This document shows positions 17,942 to 26,290 of a stretch of 44,648 nucleotides of DNA, in pieces. Under the pieces are notes generated by a model, which saw only the letters and a program-made list of their open reading frames with translations, ran no database searches and was not told the origin of the DNA. The position numbers were made by a program, and so were the translations under genes. The DNA is taken from the NCBI RefSeq assembly GCF_020524345.1, contig NZ_JAIVLH010000033.1, forward strand, positions 1 to 44,648, written 5' to 3'. Source of the DNA: Metabacillus niabensis (lineage in GTDB: Bacteria > Bacillota > Bacilli > Bacillales > Bacillaceae). Positions within the stretch are counted from its first letter, which is position 1. The number at the start of each line of letters is the position of its first letter.

Positions 17942-18424
17942 ATGGAAAAATTCACAAAATCACTTGCTTTACTATTTATTATTTTTTTCAATTCAACTTA
18001 TTTTGTTAATGCTGAGGAGTACCATCGGAAAGGTTATGCCGAGGACCTATATAATGTGACTCAAAATGTAACACAAGAACAATACTTTAAAAATTTTACG
18101 ATTGAACTATTTCTACCTTTTATTGTAAATTCGACTCAACATTACTACAACGATGAATCTGCGACTGGTATTTCTTTTAATTGGGAAGATAATTATAATG
18201 TGGTTGAAATCTCCCAACCTGAGAATCAAGAAAAAGCTAGTGAGTATTCATTTATTATTAAATTTACTGTTAATGTTCATAACGGAGATATGAACAACCA
18301 TAAAATATTCGGTACAGATACTTTAACTTTTGGTATTAATTCATTTATTTTTGCTCGTGATGATATTAAAGAATTTCCTGCAATTAAACTAATTGACTAT
18401 AAACACAGGAAACCAACGAATTAA
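17942..18424 (+). CDS. secreted protein, DUF3888-like
   Basis: The 160-residue product has a clear signal peptide (residues 1-24, cleavage after VNA). The mature part is a small alpha/beta domain ending LIDYKHR. The pattern of an N-terminal helix with LFLPFIVNSTQHYY followed by strands is reminiscent of the DUF3888 family. GGAGGTG gives a strong ribosome binding site. It is convergent with the small membrane gene at 18431, with only 6 bp between the stops. The function is unknown. Confidence 0.65.
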   Translation: MEKFTKSLALLFIIFFNSTYFVNAEEYHRKGYAEDLYNVTQNVTQEQYFKNFTIELFLPFIVNSTQHYYNDESATGISFNWEDNYNVVEISQPENQEKASEYSFIIKFTVNVHNGDMNNHKIFGTDTLTFGINSFIFARDDIKEFPAIKLIDYKHRKPTN

Positions 18425-18430
18425 AAAGAT

Positions 18431-18670
18431 TCATTTTTTTACTTTGGTTCCGTTTTGAGGCCTTTTTCTAAAAATCCGTGCCGAAATGTTGTGACCACCA
18501 TATTTTCTAAACAAGAATGCAACTATGGTGATGATTGCACCTACGAAAACTGAAAAAAACGTAACTCTATCCCAAAGGGTATTATGGTTGCCATTATGAC
18601 GTATTAAACCGTTTGCCAGTACGGAACCTAAACAGATTATATAACCAATCCATTCAATAATTCTTAACAT
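18431..18670 (-). CDS. small membrane protein (79 aa)
   Basis: Two membrane segments (about 5-22 and 32-54) precede a basic C-terminal tail (RKRPQNGTKVKK). The ATG at 18668-18670 has AAGGAG upstream; the longer frame from 18724 has no good site. The family is not recognised. Confidence 0.6.
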   Translation of the reverse strand: MLRIIEWIGYIICLGSVLANGLIRHNGNHNTLWDRVTFFSVFVGAIITIVAFLFRKYGGHNISARIFRKRPQNGTKVKK

Positions 18671-18773
18671 TGGTTTAACTCCTTTCAAAAAATCCCTCCA
18701 ATAAATTTTACCATAAATACCCAAACTTATTTATTAAACTATACTGCTTCGTTACTACAATAAGGAGTTCAAC

Positions 18774-18808
18774 AAAAAAAGGGCATTCATCCTGCTTGGA
18801 TCAACACC
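18774..18808 (-). terminator. intrinsic terminator after the DJ-1/PfpI gene
   Basis: On the minus strand GGGTGTTGATCC and GGATGAATGCCC pair with two wobbles and one mismatch, followed by TTTTTTT (18774-18780). Confidence 0.7.
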
Positions 18809-18951
18809 CCCGATAGTTTACAATTATAAATTATCAACAACCTCTGTTAATTTATCTAAAAACTTTAATTAAGTGTAAAAATTATACTTTGACATCGTAC
18901 AAATTATGGAGATTATTTTTAAAAAATAAAAATGCCATTTGATATTCGAAC

Positions 18952-19584
18952 TCATTTATTCATTGAGTTCATTAACTGGAAGAAGTATTCAGGTTTATGA
19001 GTCTTATTTAGGCCATACCAAGAATCTAATGTATCTGGTGCAAATACATCTAATTTTTTCAGTACTTCCACCGCAAATTCCAGAGGAGCTATTCCTGATG
19101 CAGTAACTAAATTCAAATCAGATACCGCAGATCCCACCTCATAGAACTTTTCTCCTTTATAGTTAGGACATACCATTTTAGTGTATTCTAAATTATTACT
19201 TGTATGCTTTCTAGTATCTAAGTATCCCATATTCGCAAGGGCCTCAATTGCACCACAAATTGCAGCAACAATGGTACCAAGCTTTAAAGCTTGTCCAATT
19301 CTTTCCAAGATAGGTTGATGAATTTCTTCATTCCAAGTAGTCCCTCCTGGTAAAATTAAAAGATCTTTACTCTCAAGAGTACATTCATCAAGGGAAATAT
19401 CTGGTTTTATGCTCAGTCCTCCCATAGTAGTAATCATTTCTTTATTAGCTCCTACTGTAATTACTTTTAAAGGTACTATATCTTTTTTGAAATATCTTCC
19501 TGAGTTTAGTTCAGCAATTAAATATCCATATTCCCAGTCCGACATTGTATTAAATACATATAGAAAAACTTTTTTTGTCTGCAT
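18952..19584 (-). CDS. DJ-1/PfpI-family protein (glutamine amidotransferase-like)
   Basis: The 210-residue protein has the DJ-1 fold. Visible landmarks are DWEYGYL near the N-terminus, the strand LLILPGG, the nucleophile elbow AAICGA with its Cys, and VTASGIAPLEFA. It resembles B. subtilis YoaZ. Relatives act as chaperones, glyoxalases or stress proteins; the role here is open. GGAGTG lies 7 nt before the ATG at 19584, and the ATG at 19599 overlaps that site, so 19584 is used. Confidence 0.82.
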   Translation of the reverse strand: MQTKKVFLYVFNTMSDWEYGYLIAELNSGRYFKKDIVPLKVITVGANKEMITTMGGLSIKPDISLDECTLESKDLLILPGGTTWNEEIHQPILERIGQALKLGTIVAAICGAIEALANMGYLDTRKHTSNNLEYTKMVCPNYKGEKFYEVGSAVSDLNLVTASGIAPLEFAVEVLKKLDVFAPDTLDSWYGLNKTHKPEYFFQLMNSMNK

Positions 19585-19805
19585 CCAATAACACTCCAAT
19601 CATAAATTTTATAGTTTATTTTTTTACACATCAAAAGCAATCCCACCCAAAGGAACATATGTTCTCTTACGGATAATTGTATACCATATTTAACCAAAAG
19701 TCTATTTCTTATTCAACTAACCTGTCAGTTACTTTAAGTACATAATTTCACAAGCTTACTTAAATTTTAACATATATATCCAATTAAGCAGACAGGTATT
19801 GTTCG

Positions 19806-19883
19806 TCAATATGGCCTTTTAAATGAAAAAGAGCGACAACCTTATTCAAGAATGGCGCTTAGAGTGTTGAAGATCATTATTTA
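19806..19883 (-). repeat. interspersed hairpin repeat, copy F
   Basis: ATGGCCTTTTAAATGAAAAA, then GAGCGACAACCTTATTCAAG, AATGGCGCTTAGAG and TTGAAGATCATTATT. It lies 34 bp after the stop of the PP2C-like gene on the minus strand. Confidence 0.78.
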
Positions 19884-19916
19884 CATAAATAACTCCACAA
19901 AGTATCTAGTTATCGT

Positions 19917-20716
19917 CTAAATATCGCTAGGTAGCGTTGCCGAATCTTTAGTAGTTACTTTCCATGAAATTATTGTTGTACTATCGCGTACATTATTTTT
20001 CTCAATTACTTCTAATAATCTCTTAACACCATCTAGATTCGATAATCCATTGAAGGTATTAAAAACTTCAACTGAATTGTAAAAATTAGTATTTGGACAC
20101 TCAATTAGCCCATCGGTTGTTAAGAAAATATGATTTTCTCCTTTTCGTAATTCTTTTCTCCCTGAGCTATAACAAGGTACTACTAAATCAAATGTATTAT
20201 TTTGACCTACCCATTCATAAAAACTTCTATGATTCTGTTGAAATTCTCCTAGCGCTTTAAGTTCAGGATGAAACAAATAAAGAATACAATCTCCTATCGA
20301 CAACCACCAAAGAAATTTGTCTTTCCTAATAACAAAAAGGCAAGCAGTTTCTCCTTGGACCTTCTTACAAGCTTCTCGAAAGCTTTCACCCTTGAAAATA
20401 TCTAAAATAAAGGTAGCAATCTTGTCGAAAGCTTCTCCCGTCTGCTCCTTAATATTTGTTGCACTGAGTCTCTTTCTTTTTCAAAGGTTGTAAGAACTAA
20501 TTCTGCACTTTGTGATGTGTCATGAGCATCAAGAATAATGACAAACTCCCATTCCTCTTCTTGATTAATCCAAATTAAACAACCATCTTCATTCTTATAT
20601 TGCCCAGTTGAAGAATTACCACCAAAATGACCTATTACAAAATTATTGAGCAACGTTTCTATATGAACTTCATCTACATAATGTTTTTGGCTTCCTATCC
20701 ATCTATAATCATTCAT
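19917..20716 (-). pseudogene. PP2C-type protein phosphatase, one frameshift
   Basis: The N-terminal part (from 20716) reads GHFGGNSSTGQYKNEDGCLI and VIILDAHDTSQSAELV, the acidic metal-binding start of PP2C phosphatases. Near DSVQ (about 20470) the frame shifts; the other frame continues IKEQTGEAFDKIATFILDIF, ACLFVIRKDKFLWWLSIGD and FLTTDGL, ending at 19917. The two halves together give a normal-length protein of about 266 residues. The region near the shift has short A-runs, which are prone to slippage or to base-calling errors. Confidence 0.8.
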
Positions 20717-20747
20717 GATAAATACTTACCTCTCCCAATATACAATA

Positions 20748-21205
20748 TTACTTCCTTTGCCCCTCTATTCGTGCTTGTATGTATCCATAATATGCACAGG
20801 TACCGTTTGTAGATAAATCCTTTATTTCAAAACCACACTTTTCATAGAATTTGAAATTATTAGCAGATGTATGTGCGAACCAATCACCGTGAGGGAGTTT
20901 TTGAACACATATCTCAACAAGTTTTTTGCCTATACCTTTGCCACGATAATCTGATAAAACTACCAGACCTAATATGTCAGCAGTCGTTATTTGATCAGAA
21001 ATTACCCTAACCATACCAATCATCTTGTTATTGTCCCAAACAGTAAATGCCCAAATTAAATTTTTAAACATTAAAGAAAACTTTTCTTTCTGCCAATCGG
21101 GACTATTTCTTACCACTCAGCATCTTCAAGAAGTGCTTCAACATATTCAGCTAGAACCCCTTCAGTGCCTTCCCTAATTACTAAACCATTGAAATATTCA
21201 TACAT
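20748..21205 (-). pseudogene. GNAT acetyltransferase, frameshifted near the N-terminus
   Basis: An ATG at 21203-21205 with a GGGGGGAGGG site opens MYEYFNGLVIREGTEGVL to EDAEW, then hits TAA. One base offset restores the family sequence RNSPDWQKEKFSLMFKN to the end, including the acetyl-CoA loop DYRGKGIGKKLVE and the C-terminal NFKFYEKCGFE. The larger downstream frame (from 21116) would lack the first helix. A single lost base near 21112-21117 explains the break. Confidence 0.8.
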
Positions 21206-21370
21206 ATCAAGTCCCTCCCCCCTTATTTAATATTAATAAATACTACAGTTAAAAGTTATCTCCTCTGTTTTTATTAATTATTAATTGACCTATCCCAGAT
21301 CGTTACTTAGAGTAAATTTTCAAAACATCTAATATGTCTTTTAGAGTGATATTTTCGAATCTGCTCATTA

Positions 21371-21457
21371 ACACGAAAAAACACTTATCTTTATTGAAGA
21401 TAAGCGCTCGATTGTTGAAAATTAATGCTTGATTGTAGAATCGTTCTTAACTAGTTG
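21371..21457 (-). repeat. interspersed hairpin repeat, copy G
   Basis: This copy is subtype 2 with a near-perfect stem: ACTTATCTT and AAGATAAG around TATTG, then GCGCTCGATTGTTGAA and a tail ending CTAGTTGAA, which overlaps the stop of the DUF3891 gene. Confidence 0.75.
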
Positions 21458-22223
21458 AACCCATTGGACCTATTTTAAAGGTGCGAAATACTGAGGGTAT
21501 ATCTTTATAGGCTTCAATAATTCCTTTTTCTTTAATATCACATTTGTTTACTATTTTTGTTGGCACAGTTACTTCGAATGCCTGTGTAAAAGGAAAGGGA
21601 GTTAAGCCGATATACCCTTCATTAAGCCAATATGCTACAATTCTATCACTTTTCTCAACTGAAAAGAGTTCTGTACCTTCAAAGCCATTTTGATACCAAG
21701 GAATTTCATCACTTTTTGGCACACCTGGTTCATTCATGCAAATATATATTGATAAGTTATCCAAGAATTTTAATATCTCAAGATGAATATTACTATCCTC
21801 CATTGCTATATCCAATTCTAGACATAATCTCTTCTGCCGTGTCTTTTCATATTGTAAATATTTAATCTCATCTTCACTCTTACTGTTGCTAAAAAAAGAT
21901 GAATAGTGTCGACTACAAAGCAATGCAGCATACTTGTTTCGTTGTTCAATCCAGTCAATCCCATATCTATAATGCGGAAGTTTAAGTGATGAAGGTAAAT
22001 GAATAAATGAGTATGGGGAATTTTTTTTATCATCCCAAAGAGGTGCAGCATCTAGCCCTATCCATGCGCAATCATGATATTGGGTGGCAAAAAGAATATC
22101 TTGTTTGAGTTCCATTCCTGTAAAAAATTCTTCTTGCAAATAGCTAAAGAGATCACCTGATAAAACAGCATGGTTATGTTGCTCTATTATTACAAACTCA
22201 CTTTCTCGTTCATTAATAATCAA
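21447..22223 (-). CDS. DUF3891-family protein
   Basis: The 258-residue protein begins VIIEQHNHAVLSGDLFSYL and has the QYHDCAWIGLD segment with clustered His/Asp, typical of DUF3891. These could bind a metal, but no activity is known. The start is TTG at 22223: AGGAGG lies 8 nt upstream, and the nearby ATG is out of frame. It is monocistronic. Confidence 0.8.
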   Translation of the reverse strand: MIINERESEFVIIEQHNHAVLSGDLFSYLQEEFFTGMELKQDILFATQYHDCAWIGLDAAPLWDDKKNSPYSFIHLPSSLKLPHYRYGIDWIEQRNKYAALLCSRHYSSFFSNSKSEDEIKYLQYEKTRQKRLCLELDIAMEDSNIHLEILKFLDNLSIYICMNEPGVPKSDEIPWYQNGFEGTELFSVEKSDRIVAYWLNEGYIGLTPFPFTQAFEVTVPTKIVNKCDIKEKGIIEAYKDIPSVFRTFKIGPMGSTS

Positions 22224-22741
22224 TCATATCCCCTCCTTAGAAATGCTTTACCCTACTTTACCACCAATAAGAATACTTTATCTTCTGTCAATGTAATGAT
22301 ATTTTTTACAACTTCCGACTGATTTGCTTACCTGTCTCAAAAAAAGTTAGAAATAATTGATCTTTTGTACATAGCAAAATCATCACGTAGCTTTTGTGAA
22401 TTTCACGGAAAAACAATTTTCCTGACACTATCTAGTGGTTTTTAAAATATAATTAAATTAACTCTTTAGCATGTTAGGAATCTGGCCCTATACTAAAATA
22501 AGCACATTTCCTTGCTCAAGAACAGCGCTCGATTGTTGAAGATCATTCTCGGATAAAAAAACTTTTGTAACAGCCATACTAGTTTACGGATCAACGATAA
22601 GGTTCCCCAAATGAAAGTAATAGATAAAAATAGAATTACAATTAGTAATTACCTATGTATCCAATTTCTCCTACAATTTTATTAAATGAATTCACTTGTA
22701 ATAACACTCAGTATTCTCCAACCTACAAATCCACCTTATTT
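22224..22741. other. gene-free stretch of about 500 bp
   Basis: It contains hairpin repeat copy H (22474-22552) and an 11-bp palindrome GTGAATTTCAC at 22396-22406. No coding frame is convincing. The rest is AT-rich flank of the Crp-like gene. Confidence 0.35.
22474..22552 (-). repeat. interspersed hairpin repeat, copy H
   Basis: GGAATCTGGCCCTATAC, GCACATTTCCTTGCTCAAG, AACAGCGCTCGATTGTTG and AAGATCATTCTCGG. It lies 190 bp after the stop of the Crp-like gene on the minus strand. Confidence 0.75.
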
Positions 22742-23455
22742 TTAACTTTCCTCTTCTAACGCCTTTTTTAAACGAGCAAAATTAATCTTAATCGGTTTAC
22801 GGTTTCCTACCTTACGAACAATTCCTTCTGCTGTCAAATCATTTAGAAGTGCTGTCACTGTTTCTCGAATACTGCCCATCATCATTGCTAATTCTTGATG
22901 TGTTATTGAAATTTCGAGTTGAATCCAATCTTTTTCCTTCGGATCGCCACTAGGCAATTCCCTCCCAAACTTTACTACTAGTTTATTTAATAAAAATAAG
23001 AGGCGTTTTCGAACACTACTGTATGCCATATATTCTAGTAACTCTTCTACTTCTTTTAAACGGTTGGATAACATTTCGATAAACTTCAAGGAAACACTTG
23101 GCTGATCGAGCATTACTTTTTCAAACTTACCTTTATCTATCGTGCAAATAACGGAATCCTCCCACGTTTCCGCGTACATATTTTCAGAACCAGTAGTAAA
23201 TGAACCAATCTCACCAAATACATGACCAGTTCCTAATACATCTATTGTAAGCTCCTTACCACTTTCAGATAATTTATATAAACGGACTTTGCCCGATTTG
23301 ATTAAATACAAGATCTTTTGATTCATATGTGGAGAAGCAATAATCGTTCCTTTTTTTATAACATTAATGGGCGCGACTGGTTCAATTTTATTTATTTCTT
23401 CTAATTCCAACCCACTAAACAGTTGTATTCTTGACAAATATTTGATCTTGTCCAT
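22742..23455 (-). CDS. Crp/Fnr-family transcriptional regulator
   Basis: The protein has 237 residues. An N-terminal cyclic-nucleotide-binding-like beta roll (about 10-125) carries GHVFGEIGSF. A dimerisation helix and a C-terminal winged helix follow, with HQELAMMMGSIRETVTALLN (about 185-205) as the recognition unit. There are no clustered N-terminal cysteines, so it is not an iron-sulfur FNR. It is divergent from a DoxX gene, and a perfect inverted repeat lies between them (23478-23493), 22 bp before its ATG. Confidence 0.88.
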   Translation of the reverse strand: MDKIKYLSRIQLFSGLELEEINKIEPVAPINVIKKGTIIASPHMNQKILYLIKSGKVRLYKLSESGKELTIDVLGTGHVFGEIGSFTTGSENMYAETWEDSVICTIDKGKFEKVMLDQPSVSLKFIEMLSNRLKEVEELLEYMAYSSVRKRLLFLLNKLVVKFGRELPSGDPKEKDWIQLEISITHQELAMMMGSIRETVTALLNDLTAEGIVRKVGNRKPIKINFARLKKALEEES

Positions 23456-23477
23456 GTAACCCCCCCTATTTCCGCCA

Positions 23478-23493
23478 TGTAGTCTAAACTACA
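23478..23493. promoter_or_regulatory. candidate operator of the Crp/Fnr-like regulator
   Basis: TGTAGT-CTAA-ACTACA is a perfect inverted repeat with 6-bp arms. Read as TGTAG-N6-CTACA it has the spacing of Crp-type sites. It lies between divergent genes and close to the crp-like start, consistent with autoregulation. Confidence 0.55.
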
Positions 23494-23566
23494 TATTTTA
23501 TGAACTAAACAACTTAAAATTATATATAGGTGTAACTTCATCTATTATACTAGAGGGGGAAACGGC

Positions 23567-23908
23567 ATGGGGGCAGTAATTATACTTATTCAAATCATTT
23601 TAGTTAGTATCTTTGTACTATCAATTTCGATGAAATTGTTACGTACAAAATCAATGGTTCACCATTGGAATGAATATCGGTATCCAATGTGGTTCATGAA
23701 TGTAATTATCTTGTTAGAGTTAGTGGGTGTGATTGGATTGATCATTGGATTTTGGATTCCAGAATACTTAAAATTTTCAGGGGTCCTATATACGGTTCTA
23801 ATGCTTGGTGCCCTACACGCTCACTTCATAAGAGCAAAACATAAACCGATTATGGCAGTTAATGCTATCGTAATGCTTATCCTGTCTATCGTGATCATCA
23901 TATTTTAG
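23567..23908 (+). CDS. DoxX-family membrane protein
   Basis: This 113-residue protein has four membrane helices. The pattern KLLRTKSMVHHWNEYRYP in the first loop and LHAHFIRAKH before the last helix fits small DoxX-like proteins. Some relatives form redox-related membrane complexes; the role here is unknown. A -10-like TATTATACT lies upstream. It is likely controlled by the divergent Crp-like regulator. Confidence 0.8.
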   Translation: MGAVIILIQIILVSIFVLSISMKLLRTKSMVHHWNEYRYPMWFMNVIILLELVGVIGLIIGFWIPEYLKFSGVLYTVLMLGALHAHFIRAKHKPIMAVNAIVMLILSIVIIIF

Positions 23909-23944
23909 TACGTGTTAAAATAAATACAAAATAGTTTGAATATG

Positions 23945-23983
23945 ATCCCAATCTCTCAGTGATCATAAATGAGAGATTGGGAT
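23945..23983 (+). terminator. intrinsic terminator after doxX-like gene
   Basis: Perfect 14-bp arms ATCCCAATCTCTCA and TGAGAGATTGGGAT flank an 11-base loop. A short T-rich run follows on the plus strand and an A/T-rich run precedes it, so it may act on both strands. Confidence 0.8.
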
Positions 23984-24000
23984 TTAATTATTCAACTAGA

Positions 24001-24060
24001 TGGTCTAATAAATAAAAAACGACTATCCTTATTCAAGAACAACGCCCTATATTGGAATAA
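24001..24060 (-). repeat. interspersed hairpin repeat, copy I
   Basis: AAATAAAAAACGACTATCC, TTATTCAAGAACAACGCCC and TATATTGGAATAA. It lies 72 bp after the stop of the phosphotransferase gene. Confidence 0.7.
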
Positions 24061-24131
24061 CTGTAATCGGCCTCATTCTTAAATTCACGACGTTTCCGTT
24101 AGTGAAATCAGGTAGTATAAGGTAGCAAAAC

Positions 24132-24932
24132 TCATTGTTCCTTTATAGCTGATTTTAGATTATTTATTATTTCCAACTGATCTTTGCCCTTTAACTCTCT
24201 TATTCGAGATGCGAATATTGGTACAAGCCATTCATCAAGAGGAATTCGGTCAATGCCTGAAAGGTTAGAGTATTCATCTAAATACTCTTTACCGAATAGA
24301 TCACGATATTTCCTCTCCGTTAACCAAGAAGGAGCATTGGGAGGTAATGCATTAGAGTTAATCATCATGTATGTTCTTGTAACATCTGCGAGTTGATGTC
24401 CAACCAAAGTGTTCAGCCAATCGATAATAATAGGTCCATTAGGAGAAAGAATGATGTTTCCAGGGTGGAAGTCATAATGGCATAGAACTTTTCCTTCAGG
24501 CAATGTCTCAAGAATTCTGAGAACAATTTTTCTCTCTGATTCCGTGATTACCTCAGTGTTAGTAATGCTCTTTGATAATTCGGTCTTCAAATTTGAGTTA
24601 ACATCGATCTTAACCTGATGTATTTCAAAGTGGATTTGTGCTAATAGCTTAGCATTATAAGACACAGAAAATCTCGTTGGTTCTATGTAATTGAGCATCG
24701 TGGGACCTTCTACCTTTTCATAGATAAGACACGTCTTTCCCTCATACTCCATAATCTTAGAAAATCTAGGTGCCCTTACATTTAGCTTATTTATTATTTT
24801 GGCATTTTGAGCTTCCTTTGTTACTTCATACATTGCACTCTTAAAATCATGGAAAATCTTTATAACTTCAGATTTTCCCCATTCATAGACACTTGCGGTA
24901 TTTCCTACTCCAAGGAGTTGACCAATTTTCAT
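24132..24932 (-). CDS. APH/choline-kinase-like phosphotransferase
   Basis: This 266-residue protein has the aminoglycoside phosphotransferase fold. Landmarks are the nucleotide loop LLGVGNTASVYEW (6-18), Lys25, the catalytic HYDFHPGN (152-159) and the metal-binding IIDWLN (about 169-174). The substrate cannot be deduced; most such single genes are not proven resistance genes. GGGAGGAG lies before the ATG at 24932, and the longer frame to 24977 has no good site. Confidence 0.85.
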   Translation of the reverse strand: MKIGQLLGVGNTASVYEWGKSEVIKIFHDFKSAMYEVTKEAQNAKIINKLNVRAPRFSKIMEYEGKTCLIYEKVEGPTMLNYIEPTRFSVSYNAKLLAQIHFEIHQVKIDVNSNLKTELSKSITNTEVITESERKIVLRILETLPEGKVLCHYDFHPGNIILSPNGPIIIDWLNTLVGHQLADVTRTYMMINSNALPPNAPSWLTERKYRDLFGKEYLDEYSNLSGIDRIPLDEWLVPIFASRIRELKGKDQLEIINNLKSAIKEQ

Positions 24933-24973
24933 AAAATACTCCTCCCTAAAAGCATGTTCTACCTGGTTACTAA

Positions 24974-25000
24974 ACAATCGCGCTTATATTGTTGAAGATC
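24974..25000 (-). repeat. interspersed hairpin repeat, copy J (partial)
   Basis: Only the right part remains: CAATCGCGCTTATATTG and TTGAAGATCC. It lies just after the stop of the DUF4825 gene. Confidence 0.55.
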
Positions 25001-25021
25001 CTAGTAATGTCTTACAGTACT

Positions 25022-25462
25022 TTATTCGAAGATCAGTTTTACCTTGCTTTCATTTTCCAATTGTTCTTGAACGAAATTTTTCAACTCTTCTTCATTGGTA
25101 AATTCATTCAAATCTCTTTCATACCATTCTTCTAGTCTTTCCTTCGTTATGTTATATTCTAAATCGCCAAAATTAAACTTTATCGAGTCAACATTTTGGA
25201 TTAATGACAATAAAAATGTACCATTGTATATCACTGTTTCTTCGTAATCTTGTTCTATTTCTACATTATAATTTATGTTTATTCCATAAGGTTCTTCCTT
25301 AGTTTTAAGTTCAAACCCTTTTAAATGTTCACTGCTTGGTAAATAACTTAAAATGTGTGAAACCGCATTGTTATCACCAATATATGAATCGTTATATTGA
25401 AAAATATCTTCATTACTGACGTTACATCCATTTATGAATATTAATAGTAAAGCTGAAAACAT
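25022..25462 (-). CDS. DUF4825 lipoprotein
   Basis: A hydrophobic start MFSALLLIFINGC ends in a lipobox-like Cys, so a membrane-anchored lipoprotein is likely. The mature domain (YNDSYIGDNNAVSHILSYLP, KTKEEPYGININYNV) matches DUF4825. Function is unknown. The start is uncertain: the ATG at 25462 has AAAAGG only 3 nt away; a TTG at 25483 in the same frame is the alternative, and the frame is open to 25540. Confidence 0.72.
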   Translation of the reverse strand: MFSALLLIFINGCNVSNEDIFQYNDSYIGDNNAVSHILSYLPSSEHLKGFELKTKEEPYGININYNVEIEQDYEETVIYNGTFLLSLIQNVDSIKFNFGDLEYNITKERLEEWYERDLNEFTNEEELKNFVQEQLENESKVKLIFE

Positions 25463-25550
25463 TAACCTTTTTACTTTTCGCAATATATATCCCACATTAG
25501 CAAGCTTCCTTCTATTGTGAATTTTATCATGAAAATGCATAAGTTAAGAG

Positions 25551-25630
25551 TAAATAAAAAACGCATCTAATTTCTGAAACGCGCTTCGTTTGTTGAAGAT
25601 TATTATTGAACTAACCCGTTACTTGAATAA
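25551..25630 (-). repeat. interspersed hairpin repeat, copy K
   Basis: TAAAAAACGCATCTAATTTC, GAAACGCGCTTCGTTTG, TTGAAGATTATTATTGAAC and the tail TAACCCGTTACTTGAATAAC. It lies 21 bp after the stop of the small gene at 25651. Confidence 0.7.
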
Positions 25631-25650
25631 CAAATTAGTGTATATTACTT

Positions 25651-25851
25651 TTATTTGTTATCTAATTTTCTTTCGAGCAACTCTACTCGTTCTTTTAAAG
25701 AATATAATTCCTTTATTAACTCTGCATCACTGTTCTTCTTTGACTTAATTGTAGTATTATAGATTGATTTTAACCCCCAAAAAATCATTAAAAAGCATAT
25801 TCCCAGTATGAACAAAATAATTAAAATACCAAATAAGGTGTCTAAAATAAT
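25651..25851 (-). CDS. small membrane protein with C-terminal coiled coil, ATT start codon
   Basis: The frame encodes about 66 residues: one membrane segment (LFGILIILFILGICFLMIF) followed by a charged coiled coil (ELIKELYSLKERVELLERKL). The frame has no ATG, GTG or TTG at the right place, but ATT at 25849-25851 is exactly 7 nt after a perfect AGGAG (25859-25863). Either ATT is used as a rare start or ATG has mutated to ATT and the gene is newly silent. The family is not recognised. Confidence 0.5.
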   Translation of the reverse strand: MILDTLFGILIILFILGICFLMIFWGLKSIYNTTIKSKKNSDAELIKELYSLKERVELLERKLDNK

Positions 25852-26290
25852 ACGTCAACTCCTACAAAATTAAACTTCATCTAAATTTTTCTTTTTAATG
25901 CACCATTACTACTTAATACGTTTTTATATTAATAAATGTTTCAATACTTTACAAATCTGTTTTTATCTTCTCCAATCTGGTCCTAACACGAAAAAAAACT
26001 TACCTTATATTCAAGATAAGCGCCAAATTCTTGAATAATTTAAGAACTTCTGTTAACTAGTATTTTGTTCAAAAATGATTTTATTGTCTTAACACAAACG
26101 GCTTAGAGTCTAATTCTGATCAATCACAGTACCTAAATCTTTTTTACGTTCTATGAATATCCCAGGATTACAAAATTGCCAGTGAAAATAAATTTTTATC
26201 CATGTTATTTTTAAGTATTTTGACAAGGTCCTTAATCTACCAATCGTATAAACTAGTGGATAAATGTAATAGAAAATAGGTGAAGTAAGT
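25852..26290. other. gene-free stretch upstream of the ECF sigma gene
   Basis: It contains hairpin repeat copy L (25966-26060). Near 26220 TTGACA occurs, but its spacing to TATAAA (21 bp) is too long for a good sigma-A promoter. No other feature is visible. Confidence 0.35.
25966..26060 (-). repeat. interspersed hairpin repeat, copy L (orphan)
   Basis: TCTTCTCCAATCTGGTCC, AACTTACCTTATATTCAAG, ATAAGCGCCAAATTCTTG and a tail with GTTAACTAG. It lies upstream of a plus-strand gene, with no minus-strand gene before it. Confidence 0.7.

Noticed and set aside
22396-22406. GTGAATTTCAC palindrome as a Crp-type operator
   Set aside because: It is short, far from any start codon and lies downstream of the nearest minus-strand gene; chance occurrence is likely.
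26220-26252. TTGACA..TATAAA as sigma-A promoter of the ECF gene
   Set aside because: The 21-bp spacer is too long for a standard promoter; I do not annotate it.
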